A stretch of 64,000 nt of DNA from Amanita rubescens (lineage: Eukaryota > Basidiomycota > Agaricomycetes > Agaricales > Amanitaceae). The translations under genes and the position numbers were made by a program. Positions 50,138-59,755 of this stretch are shown here, one piece after another. The stretch covers positions 62,001 through 126,000 of the forward strand of contig WION01000018.1 of assembly GCA_015039365.1 (NCBI GenBank). Reading direction: 5' to 3'. How positions within the stretch are numbered: position 1 is the stretch's first letter; the number at the start of each line of letters is the position of its first letter. The notes under the pieces were generated by a model. It was not told the origin of the DNA. It saw only the letters and a list, made by a program, of their open reading frames with translations, and made no database searches.

Positions 50138-50356
50138 ACGATGACCCAGCCTTTTCTTTTTTTCCCGTCATACTAGAGAACTAGGATACATGTATGTGAC
50201 GATACAATAGCATAAAGTGTTCAAGATAGGTACATATAGAAGCAGAATTAAGAGATTTGTTGTATATGTGATGAATGTGTGGCCATTTCAACTTCCTGAC
50301 AATCTATCTATACATTGGCTACATGTGCTTCGCGATATCGATAAGGCTTTTACCAC

Positions 50357-51696
50357 TTACTGCCCAGAAGCAGTGTACTCAAACCACGCATGTCGTACTA
50401 CCTCTTGCATAGTAATCCTTTCCTCTGGACGGTACTTGAGCATCTTCTCTAACAGGTCGCCTAGAAGCGCCACCTCCTCTTCCTCGAGTGGCGTCCCAAC
50501 GGCCTCAATCATACGTCCTTCATCAACCCTCGGCGGCTCGTCCCCCTCTCCAATCTGCCGTAGCCGACGTCGGATGGTGCTTTTAACCATCGTGGGCTTT
50601 GGTTCACCATTTTCCTCAAACCACACATCGCGCAGCTTAAAGGCGCCCCACCAGGGCTCTGGCAGCTTTCCAAGCAGTCCAACTGCATCTCGCACCACCG
50701 TGGAATCATCAGCAAGATATGAGCACATGAGGGAGTGTCCCGCGCGAATCTCAAAGATTGTGCATGCCAACACCCATACATCGGAAGCAAAGCTGAATTT
50801 ACGATCGAAGAGAGCTTCCGGAGGGAAGTAATATACTATTGTAGATGGTCCGTAATCTTTTGGTGGGTGTTTCGTGTCGAAGGATTGGCCAAAATCGGTT
50901 ACGATGATGTTTTCTTCCAAAAGGGGCAGTGGTGGGATAGAGAGACGAGTCCCATCGAGATTTTCGACAACTTCCCGGGGAGCGTGAGGCTCGGATGGGG
51001 ATCCGTCGTTGGTTACAACCTTGTCTGTCTCGGGCTCACCCAGTGCCGAGTAGATTTCACTGTCTGACCATCTGTGGACCTGGTCAGAGACCTGGAAAAG
51101 GATGTTGTACGACGTAAAATCTGACGAGAGTCAATGAAGTGCTATCATGAATACAAATCTGACATACCTCCGTGTACAAGTCCTTCAGAATGCATAAGCT
51201 CCAGCACTGCAGCGGTTTGCTTTGCCACTTTCCTGGCCAGATCGCCGCGGAGCCGCCGGCTTCCTGCAAGCCTCCCTTCACAGCCAATAGAAGACATAGC
51301 ATGCACACTCGGTCCAGCAAGTTGAGAAACAAGACATAGATGCGTCCCATTAGGCCCTTTCACTGTAAAGGAATCCTTGATGGTCTGGATACAATCGCGA
51401 GCAGCATTATGTGTGGACGCGATCAACGCATCGAGCTTAAGAGAAACGGAAAGCTCTGCAATCTCGTCCTTTGGCTTCGATGATTTGTCTGCAGAAAGGA
51501 CCTTCAATGCGACCAAAGTTTCAGATGCAGAGTCCCGTGCAAGCCAGACAGTAGACGAGCCCCCCGAACCCAACTTGTGCAAGACTTTGTAGCGACCGTT
51601 GGCGAAAAGCATCACCGATTGATACTGGGTGCAACCCTCTTGGTTGATATTTTCGATGAGGTCAAGCATAGAGTGTCGGTATCGCAGCTGGAACAT
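50357..51696 (-). CDS. SRPK-like protein kinase, Agaricomycete type
   Basis: Two exons (51696-51168 and 51120-50357; 47-base intron) give about 430 residues. Motifs in order: Gly loop LGSGGSSTVWLARD, VAIK-like VALKVL, hinge region THLCLVSQLAGPSVHAM, catalytic loop HGDFTSYN (formed across the splice: CAC GGA G|AT), DFG as TDFGQS, activation segment ending PPEALF, then SDVWVLACTIFEIRAGH. The catalytic loop lacks the Arg of HRD and has Gly instead, a pattern of the expanded fungal SRPK-like family; Asp and Asn are kept, so activity is possible. The mini-insert between loop and DFG (about 60 residues) is also SRPK-like. Substrate unknown. The first 130 codons and promoter are duplicated at 55.2-55.6 kb. 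Confidence 0.85.
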
Positions 51697-51892
51697 CGTA
51701 TAGGGAGTCGCGAACAGTAGCCTGAGTTTTATAAGAACACCTGGAAAGGCAAAAATTAAGGAGGCCCTAGGGGGTTAGTTCAACAATCTACCTTAGTACC
51801 TACGCTGAGCGGTTTCGCAAAATCGGAGATCGCTTTTGCCGGCCATACGCCATCTTCGTTGTCTCACTCCCTCTCTTCTATTCCTTAGAAAA

Positions 51893-52360
51893 ATGGTGGA
51901 CGATCACTCCGGTTTGCACAAAGACCCCGTCACAGGGGAGATGGTTTCAAAGACGTGCGTGCCCTCTTGGATTTGACATCATTAGGGAACTCAGGCGTCG
52001 TCAAAAGCAAGGAGCCAAGGCTGAAAAGGCTCCCGCGCAGCCGGCCACGAATGCAAAGGAGGAAAAGGTTAACGAGGATGAGTTGAACCCGAATGTGTGT
52101 TACTACTATTACATTTTCTCGTTCTAACTTTGCTCGCAGCAATACTATGAACTCCGTTCCCGTCAAATTCTCAAGGCCACCCAATCGCCCAACCCATACC
52201 CACACGTTACCCGTTCCATGACCATCACATCCTTCATCAATACGTACGGTGAAGAGGGCAAGCATACTAGAGAGCCTCGCAGGAAGGCGGCCCTACACAA
52301 CATCCGTCCCCATGGCAAGCTCATTTTCTACGAACCGAAGGAACAAAGGTCAGTGAAGCG
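51893..52360 (+). pseudogene. Truncated 5' part of a lysyl-tRNA synthetase gene
   Basis: The ATG at 51893 opens MVDDHSGLHKDPVTGEMVSK. After an intron (GTGCGT..ATTAG) comes ELRRRQKQGAKAEKAPAQPA ... NEDELNPN, and after a second intron QYYELRSRQILKATQSPNPY, the eukaryotic class II LysRS N-terminal extension and start of the anticodon-binding domain. The OB-fold start is recognisable but diverged (LHNIRPHGKLIFYEPKEQ). Beyond about 52360 the synthetase sequence is lost: no motif 1, 2 or 3. This cannot charge tRNA, so a full copy must exist elsewhere. Divergent from the kinase with 196 bases between starts. Confidence 0.75.
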
Positions 52361-53080
52361 ATCAGCGAGCCACTTTCGCGTCGATAGGCGTCGTTTCGAA
52401 GTCGCGTTCAGCCCAAACGCAAAGTCCATTTTGGCATCCATTTCAGCGGCGACTCGAAGAGCACGTCCGTCATGAACCTCCCAAGCCTAGTGACAGCAGA
52501 GACAGAAAAATCCTTACCCCCGTGCCCATCTCCATCACCAGAAGAACACCTTCCTCACGTCGTCCTTAGTGTTATATGGACTGGTAGTACCGCTCCCCAC
52601 TTGGCTGAATGATGAAGTGATAGTTGCACCCTCCGAAACTTTGCGACCGAATCATAACCGATTGCAATGATAGGTAAAAATGGCCGTACGTCGTTATGGG
52701 ATTCGACGATCTCATATCTGCCGTGCGGCTTGTGCCAGAAGGAGTGGCGCAGGCTGAAATCGAGAAGTTTGCTTGGGGATGCCCGGTGCTGAAAGGATCG
52801 TGGTTTGACCTGTAATGCTGTCATCTGAGGCCTCCTTTTGTGTACCGTATTCTTCAAATCAAAAACAACAATTGATTCATCTCTACGCAGACTGGGAACT
52901 GGGGGAACTGGATGCGCTAAGCGGAATTTGTTTCACCGTCTGGGCGCAAGCACGTTTTGCTGGTAGGATATACACGCGTTGTGTGCGACACGACCCACGC
53001 GATGCATGGATGGTCAGGAAGTTTGCCCATGATTATGAATGACTATTTACTGTATAATTTACAACGAGCTATCACTATTT
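52361..53080. other. Rearranged stretch, no clear gene
   Basis: Follows the point where the LysRS remnant ends. A short plus frame near 52696-52815 (MGFDDLISAVRLVPEGVAQA ..., ending GSWFDL) could be an exon, and 52815-53042 is open, but no family is recognised. It is most likely a patchwork of gene pieces. Confidence 0.35.
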
Positions 53081-53935
53081 TCACGCTTCATACGTGTAGC
53101 AAGGTTGATACTTAGTCTTATCTCGATTCTCCTGTGCCCTGTTATCAACATGGCCACTCTGGACATGTTTACGTTCTGCTTCACCATCTGAGGCCTTCGT
53201 TATGCCCGTTGCGTCACCTGGACGCCAATATCCCGCTAGTTGAAATGCTTTCACGAACAGGCCGAATCCCTTGCTACAGACACCCAAAGCAAGCCGGACA
53301 AGTGATGCAGCAGGCGGGAGTATTAACATTGTCAGCTCCTTTATACGCATATGAGCCGTGGCACATTTAACCTGGGACTAGTACTGACATCGGGATGTAA
53401 AAAACTCTCCTGTCGAGAGATGAGATAGGCATTGTCTTGTTTCTCGAGCTCAAGTCTCACTATAAACCTTGAAGAGATGTGAGAACATATAAGATTATAT
53501 AGGCAACTGTTTGCAAACCGTGCAGGGCTTCCGCGCCGAATTGGCGAGAAGAAGATGTGGGACGATAAACAGACGTCCATGTGAAGGATATTGTTTTCTT
53601 CGTCGTGAACTTCAGGTTTCATGAGTACCCATGTCACGCATATATGCGTGCACTAACCAATACATGTGATGCCAAGAGAAGAGTGTGGTGAAAGAACGCG
53701 ATAAACTCTGTCGTGTATTACAACAACCCTTCGCCAACAATGTTATTCGAACTGACTGGTATACCCTGAGAATCGATTCCCTTGACCCGTTATCCCTTTT
53801 GATTTGGCACCAAGGGTCATATAAGCTGGCATCTGGAGTAAAATATTTGTAGACTGCAGCTTTCTGGGTGTCCGGAGACTCAGGAGAGAGAAGCTGGCGG
53901 AAGACGAGGCCGATTTCCGTTCCTGGACTCTGCAT
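53081..53935 (-). CDS. SigF-like NTF2-fold protein
   Basis: The first exon from the ATG at 53935 reads MQSPGTEIGLVFRQLLSPES ... DTQKAAVYKYFTPDASLYDP, the opening helices of the fungal SigF-like NTF2 domain. A middle exon reads EVHDEENNILHMDVCLSSHI, FFSPIRRGSPARF, then RFIVRLELEKQDNAYLISRQ ESFLHPD. An intron (GTCAGT..TATAAAG) joins ELTMLILPPAASLVRLALGV and a C-terminal tail ending YQPCYTYEA. One intron-exon junction after ESILR is unresolved and the connecting beta-strand was not located, so the gene may be damaged. NTF2-like folds of this group have no assigned activity. The gene sits between the LysRS remnant and the duplicated SSE1/kinase pieces. Confidence 0.65.
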
Positions 53936-54104
53936 GATGAAGGAAGGAATATGTTGCGATGAGAATGAGAGCACGGGAGTGAGATATGAGGACAAGCAGA
54001 TAAAGATGAGGCGACGCAAGTGAATACGATTTCTGTGTATCACGTGATCCATGACGCATATCTCTAGGCATGACATGGTCAAATCATAGGTCTACTATCA
54101 TCGG

Positions 54105-54945
54105 AAAAGAAAAAGAGGTGAGCAATCGTCTAATCCATCTCACTGGGACCGCCCTCTTATTTCTGTTTTTACCTTCCTTATCCCCCTGCGCATTTCCCTC
54201 TTCCTTCTTCGCACCATCTTCGCCCTGCTTGTGCGTCTGCGTCCCAGAGCCACTGACAGGCGGCATCGGCTTCACCCTTGTCATGATTGGCGTGGGGAAA
54301 TAAAATTGATCCCCTTTTTCGCCACACTTGCACTCGGATCGACATTCTTTGGCTTCTCGACCTGCCCCGCGATCTGGTCCTCGAGCCACTTTTGCACCGT
54401 CGCCACTTTTTAAACGACAGATTGCTTGTCGGCCGCGTCGATGCGAGCACTTTTCGTCCGTAGAGGCGGCTTGCGACATGTAGGTAATAAGAGTGTCGTG
54501 CAGAGCTGGATCTCGGACGACCTTCAAGTTCTCGCGGTATCGATTGGTGATGGGGTCCCCAAGGGACTTCAAGACGTCGAGCCAGGAGACATAGGCGGAT
54601 TTGAGAGCGTCTTCGCCTTCTTCGCTGTACAACTACTCTTCGGCCCCGGAGAGTCAATAACTTGTCTTTTTCAGCTGGACATAGGAAGCGTATGTCTTCA
54701 AGCTTCAAGTGCCCCTCATATCATATGGCATTTTTTCGGTCCTATGTCAGGTTAGGAGCGGTTCGGGAATAGTATACAAGCGGAGTGTACCTCCGTATGT
54801 TTTTCTTTCTCGATTCATCCAGAGTGGACTGGTCTAATGACTTGTATGCGGCAAACTGGATTTTTTTTTCCTGACCACCCTTTTCCCTGGGTGGTTGCTG
54901 TGGGTTGTCTCTGCCGCAGGAGCGGCCGCGTTTAGGCCCTGATTC
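54105..54945 (-). pseudogene. Duplicated, decayed 3' part of SSE1
   Basis: Inverted copy of the SSE1 segment at roughly 49.29-50.15 kb. It keeps FAAYKSLDQSTLDE, EEGEDALKSAYVSWLDVLKS, LGDPITNRYREN, PTPIMTRVKPMPPVSGSGTQ and EEGNAQGDKEG. It has several small indels and substitutions that break the frame, and lacks the ATPase domain entirely. The counterpart of the last SSE1 intron is retained (about 54735-54790), so this is a DNA-level duplicate and not a retrocopy. Confidence 0.85.
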
Positions 54946-55204
54946 CATGAATCAATTCACGTAAGAGAAATGGAATTCTGCACGCACTGAGGGGATGCCA
55001 TGATCTGTAGTCTGGGTCTGGGCTGGATTTTCGCCTGCACCTTTGTTTGTGTCTGGCTTTGGGACGTCCTGCTCATCCCAAGAATCCTGGCTGTATACAT
55101 TTTCGATGGTCACTGCAGTGAATGGAGTGTGGCCTGCACCCAATTTCCATGCGGGAGGTAGGCCATGGGTGGACTTGGGATTGAGGTGCGGCCCATGGGT
55201 GAAG

Positions 55205-55600
55205 AATCGCGAGCAGCATTATGAGTGGACGCGATCAACGCATCGAGCTTAAGAGAAACGGAAAGCTCTGCAATCTCGTCCTTTGGCTTCGATGATTTGT
55301 CTGCAGAAAGGACTTTCAATGCGACCAAAGTTTCAGATGCAGAGTCCCGTGCAAGCCAGACAGTAGACGAGCCCCCCGAACCCAACTTGTGCAGGACTTT
55401 GTAGCGACCGTTGGCGAAAACATCACCGATCGATACTGGGTGCAACCCTCCTGGTTTATACTTCTCGATATTTTCGATGCGGTCAAACATAGAAAGTCGG
55501 TATCGTAGCTGGAACATCGTATATGGAGTCGCAAACAGTTCTGGCCCGAGTTTATGGGAACGCCTGGAAAGGCAAAAATTAAGGGGCCTTGAACCGAACG
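55205..55600 (-). pseudogene. Duplicated 5' part and promoter of the SRPK-like kinase
   Basis: Near-identical copy of 51.39-51.78 kb, covering the proximal promoter and the first exon through VALKVLSADKSSKPKDEIAE, LSVSLKLDALIASTHNAARD. The match then stops abruptly at about 55205 and unrelated sequence follows. The copy has an extra EKYKPG near residue 20. No catalytic loop, DFG or substrate lobe is present, so the product would be inactive. Same orientation as the SSE1 fragment downstream, unlike the tail-to-tail parent arrangement. Confidence 0.88.
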
Positions 55601-56219
55601 CGAACTGAGCAGCAGTGGGGACGAGTTTTTCTAGAGACGAATGCAGAGAGACAAGGAAATTGATCCGCTTCGACGCCGGACGCGACTCCGATTCCCGATT
55701 TGTCCACCTTTACCCCTTCAAGTATGCCATATGCTTACTGCTATGCTTTTGCGACTTTTTCATCTTTTTTCATCTTTTTGCAGACAAATTTGCTCCGCAA
55801 AATTGGACAAAAGTCACTGATCCATTCTGACCATCAATGATCACAATTGATCTTGACTTTTCACCAAATGATCATTATAAGGAGCATTCACTAGTGAATC
55901 ATGAGTGATTTATGATTATCCTGAGTGAATGGCCATGAGCAGGAGTTGTTGGATCATGAACAGAATCTTTTAAATATTCCAATTCCCTCATGAAAACTCA
56001 TTAAGCACAGTGGATCATTAGTGTTTGACAGGGGCAACTCCAGGATAAAACACTTACCCTGCTAAACCCTTACCCTGATCATAAAAGTCAACCAGGGGTA
56101 AGGGTCAGCAAGGGGTCAAGGGGTATATGTAGGGAACTGCAGGGGTCACAGTATACCCCTGATGTACCCTGGGTTAGTATATGGAGTACCCCTGGAATTT
56201 TTAGCAGGGATACATGCTT

Positions 56220-56292
56220 GTAAAAGAGTGATTGATGTATGACTACTTTATGTTCAAATCCCACCCATCTTCTAGCTCCTCCTCAGCATCAT
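56220..56292 (+). repeat. Direct repeat, copy A
   Basis: About 73 bases matching 58233-58308 with few differences (shared core GATTGATGTATGACTACTTT, then ATGTTCAAATCCCACCCATC, and the end CTCCTCAGCATCAT). The two copies lie 2.0 kb apart in the same orientation and bracket the broken gene at 57.1-58.1 kb. GTTCAAATCCC resembles a tRNA B box, but the flanks do not fold as a T-arm. Confidence 0.75.
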
Positions 56293-56766
56293 CATTGAAG
56301 TTCTATTTATCATAGAGACCAATGCAGCAGTGCAGTGCCACAGAGTAAGGAACCTACTTATGAGTTGGAAGGTAGAGTGTTTGAGGGGCTTATAGGAGCA
56401 GTAGAGGCTCAACTATAGACAAGCAGAAGTGAGAGTAAGAAGTTAGGAGGAACAATGAAATGTTCCTCATACAATTGTTTTAGATACAAACATGTGTAAA
56501 CTAGTCTATCTATGGACCTTATCCTATTGGATGATAAGGTGTGAGTTAATAGTACTGCTATCATCATCATATTGACTCATCATGACATTCTTCCAGTCAT
56601 AAATGATTGACAGATATTATAGAGTTCATACTTGACAGATTGCTGTAGTATGACGGTATATGATTCACAAGGAATCATATGTAGTAACTATGATGCAAGT
56701 ATATTAATAACTACTAATCTAGATGTGTCTAGACTGGTTTATCTTAAAGGAGATAGATAAGATAAG

Positions 56767-56785
56767 ATATATATATATATATATA
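56767..56785. repeat. (TA)n microsatellite
   Basis: Alternating A and T for 19 bases, followed by further AT-only sequence to about 56815. Confidence 0.9.
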
Positions 56786-57135
56786 ATATTAACATATAAT
56801 ATATTTTTTATATATCTTCATCAAGTATGATTGTATTTCTCATTTTTGTAACCTTAATCATGCTGATGTGGATATGTCTTAAGATTTGGGTCACATTACA
56901 AGGCTGGGGATTGCAAAATTCGAGAAGACATCATGAGGTTTGCTGTCAAAAAGCTCCTTAATGCAGACCCCAGCACATGAGATCTCACTCAAGACCAGAT
57001 GCTTGCTTGCCTATCTCAACACTTACCTATCAAATTCAATTCAATGACATATGTACATCTTGCAAATTGCAGAGAGGAGGTGGCAGGTGGAAGGGATATG
57101 TGAGTCTGCCTCAAGATTGATGCTGCTTTGAGAGC

Positions 57136-58128
57136 ATGGTGACAGTATCATCCTCTGAGCCACTTCTTTTGGAGGCTGCCTATGTCATCATGGCAAAGGA
57201 ATTGTTCCATCCATTGGAATCATTCAAATCAGTAGTGGAGGGATTTGCTGTACATCAAGGCAATTGTGGCAAGTTCCTTGCACTGTTGTTGCTGACTTTG
57301 GCTTGTGATCAAGCTGTTGGTCCCCCAGATGAACATGGACACCCAAAACACTCAAATGTTGATTCTTCAACTTTGCATCCTTTGTGTGTGGACACCTGTT
57401 CAACAGCAAGTCCCTGTTGGCCTCAGAATCAAAGAACCTGCAGACCAATTTCCCTAATGCAATGATGCATTTTAACCATTTCATCAAACTCCAGGACCTC
57501 AAATCTATTGATAAGAAACACCTTTTGCTCCAAATGACCCAAGGTGCTGGTGTGCTGTGCACCAATACTCAAGCCTTGATTGATGCAATTAATGTCTTTC
57601 TGCAAGATGGCACAAAATTAACCATTGATAACCTTGGACTCATGTTTTCCCAGATCAAGAATGGTCCCCACTTCATGCACATCCCCAAACCAGAACTATT
57701 CAAATCCATGAATCCCTACAAACTTGGGGTTCTGGACAGTTAGAATTTTTTTTGCCCTCAGTGCCAAAACACCAAGTATTACTGTAACTAGGTGTGCTGC
57801 ATTGCTGGGTTACATGTATAATGCCATTGTCTATGACATTTGGATTTCTGGTCTTTCACCCAACTTTCTAAAACCAATTGACAGGTTGCAGACTGTCACT
57901 TGGGATGGCCTCCTCCAAGTGTCCTATGGTTGGAAAGAAATTTACAAGGCAGAAACAGATGTAGATGAGGAACTTCAATGGTCAATGAACCCAGCAGCTG
58001 CAGATGACAATGGTCATTGGTCCTGTTGGTCATGGTCTATGCTAGTCACGATTGATTGGGAAGATCAAAGTTATAGTCAGGTTCAGGCATTATTATTTAG
58101 TGTATGCAAGACATATATTGTTTTGTAA
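57136..58128 (+). pseudogene. Broken member of an Agaricomycete multicopy protein family, function unknown
   Basis: Three pieces in different frames form one recognisable protein. The first is VSSSEPLLLEAAYVIMAKEL ... GNCGKFLALLLLTLACDQAV. The second is MMHFNHFIKLQDLKSIDKKH, LLLQMTQGAGVLCTNTQALI, DAINVFLQDGTKLTIDNLGL ... PELFKSMNPYKLGVLD. The third is RIFFALSAKTPSITVTR ... YDIWISGLSPNFLKPID ... LLQVSYGWKEIYKAE ... WSMNPAAADDNGHWS. From memory this pattern belongs to large hypothetical families in ectomycorrhizal and other Agaricomycetes, often near transposons; no activity is known. Frame changes near 57370 and a stop at 57741 break it. It lies in TE-rich DNA. Confidence 0.65.
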
Positions 58129-58679
58129 TTATTAATAGCCATTCTACTTTATACATGACTTATATCCGATGTAGCTTTGTTTGGCAATGAGATAGATTTG
58201 ATCTCTCCTTGCTTACATCTAGAATTGATGTTGTAGAATAGTGATTGATGTATGACTACTTTATGTTCAAATCCCACCCATCTGAGTCTAACTCCTCCTC
58301 AGCATCATTCACTTGGAAAGACCATTGATGGTAAGATATCTTTATCAGTTATGACATTTTCAACACACCATTAATGTATAGTATATAGAGCAGCTTGTGT
58401 AGTAGCTTCAACATGTAACCTACTAGTACATACATATGGTAATGTTCATTATAACTCATGGAGAAATATGCAATAATTTGCTATAGTACCTGATGCAAAG
58501 ATTAGAGAGCATTATCCTCCCCTTGCCTAAAAAGATGTGTTCAATATTGACAGAAGTACTAGTAGCTGCCAGCTCAGACCTAATTAGTGTTCAATTTGTA
58601 TGATGAATGGGTTTCAAGAGTGCATACTATATGGTTGGACAAGTAGTTGTGAGTTGTAAAGGAGCCAACTTGAACTTGC
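58129..58679. other. AT-rich, no gene; contains direct repeat copy B
   Basis: Holds the second copy (58233-58308) of the 75-base direct repeat. No open frame of note; probably transposon-derived filler up to the LTR at 58680. Confidence 0.5.
58233..58308 (+). repeat. Direct repeat, copy B
   Basis: Matches 56220-56292 in the same orientation; see copy A. It differs mainly by GTAGAATAGTG for GTAAAAGAGTG at the start and a 3-base insertion after CCCATCT. Confidence 0.75.
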
Positions 58680-59017
58680 TGTTAGACTATCAGACTCAGT
58701 CGTGCAACAAGCAACTATATTGTACCTGTTAGACTATCAGACTAAGGTACATAATGAGTATCGTAAGATAACGAATATAATAAGTCCATACTCACCTCAG
58801 TCGTGCAACAAGCGACTGAGGTGTGTGGCACGTCAAACACGCCCTAATCAAGCTATAACTGTATAGTTAATATAAGTGAGATGCGATCAAAAATATACCG
58901 ATTTGGTATACGCATCACAACACACATCACGATGAACTGTTGAAGTTCATCGTACTTCCCTACAGTCCAAGATAATAGCCCAAGTGGCTATAACATGTTG
59001 GGATTGATATCCCAACA
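58680..59017. mobile_element. Solo LTR, 338 bp, TSD CTTGC
   Basis: Begins TGTTAGACTATCAGACT and ends ATCCCAACA (TG..CA). It is bounded by the 5-base duplication CTTGC (58675-58679 and 59018-59022). Inside are an internal repeat of the first 17 bases (58727-58743) and four perfect hairpins: CACCTCAGTCG/CGACTGAGGTG (58793-58823), GATGCG..TATACC/GGTATA..CGCATC (58880-58916), ACGATGAACT/AGTTCATCGT (58929-58953) and TGTTGGGAT/ATCCCAACA (58996-59017). No internal retrotransposon genes adjoin it, so it is a solo LTR. Confidence 0.75.
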
Positions 59018-59755
59018 CTTGCCAACAAGGCTTTGGGGTGCCTTTATCTGCCTTGGCATCTTTGGTATATGTAGCATACCACTGTCAAACACTATACACA
59101 ACAGAGCTGCTACAATAATTGAGAAGCTTGAGGCAGCCAGAAATCATGTTGGAGCTGGGGCTGGAGCTAGAACTTCTGAACAGGGGGGTTGGTGGAATCA
59201 GACTTGGACCAAGTAATGTGGGATGAGCATGATGTGATGCTATTCTTGTGGGGAGACACACAGGCTGTAAAAGAATGCCATCTCAAGAAAGCCAGTGAAG
59301 ACACTCATCATATTGAGCAGTGGAGGGTGTGACTTATGGTTCAGTCTGACTGCAATAATGTACTGAGGGCCAAACACTCCCATCATTGTTGTTGAGACTC
59401 TGTCACGGTCAGGTTTTCCCAACAAGGAATTCCTTATTAATACTAATGGCCAAATCACACTCATGACCAAGGTTGTCACCTGCAAGGCCCTGACAACCCC
59501 CCCAGAAGATGTGTTTGATGCCAAGGGTGAGAATCACTGTTTGGTATACAAGTACTATGGCCAAAATTGAAAAGACCAACTTTACAATGGGTTTCATGAA
59601 TGAGGTGTGTTAAAGTGGGGGTGCCTTATTTGACTTATATACAGTAAGTCAACCAGTAAGTCAAAAATGTGACACCTTGAAATTTATGTACTTATTTTAC
59701 TTATTTAAGGGCATAAGTTCAGCCAAGTCCAGCAAGATTTTCCTGATGTGACTCC
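59018..59755. other. Interspersed sequence between LTRs, weak ORFs
   Basis: A minus frame 59524-59240 (MASNTSSGGVVRALQVTTLV ...) and an overlapping one 59597-59409 (MKPIVKLVFSILAIVLVYQT) are hydrophobic but match nothing I know. A short palindrome GACTTA..TAAGTC lies near 59640-59665. Probably remnants of an older repeat or gene. Confidence 0.35.

Larger units (their letters stand above)
55601..57135. other. AT-rich repeat-derived stretch
   Basis: No gene. Between 56030 and 56215 the sequence is built of variants of CAGGGGTAAGGG and its complement CCCTTACCCTG, giving hairpin-forming inverted repeats as at the ends of a small transposon. Direct repeat copy A lies at 56220-56292. A (TA)n run lies at 56767-56785. 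The rest is AT-rich, with no recognisable coding until 57136. Confidence 0.45.

Noticed and set aside
56220..56292. Direct repeat as a tRNA gene or tRNA-derived SINE
   Set aside because: GTTCAAATCCC matches the B box, but no T-stem, acceptor stem or A box at proper spacing can be formed.
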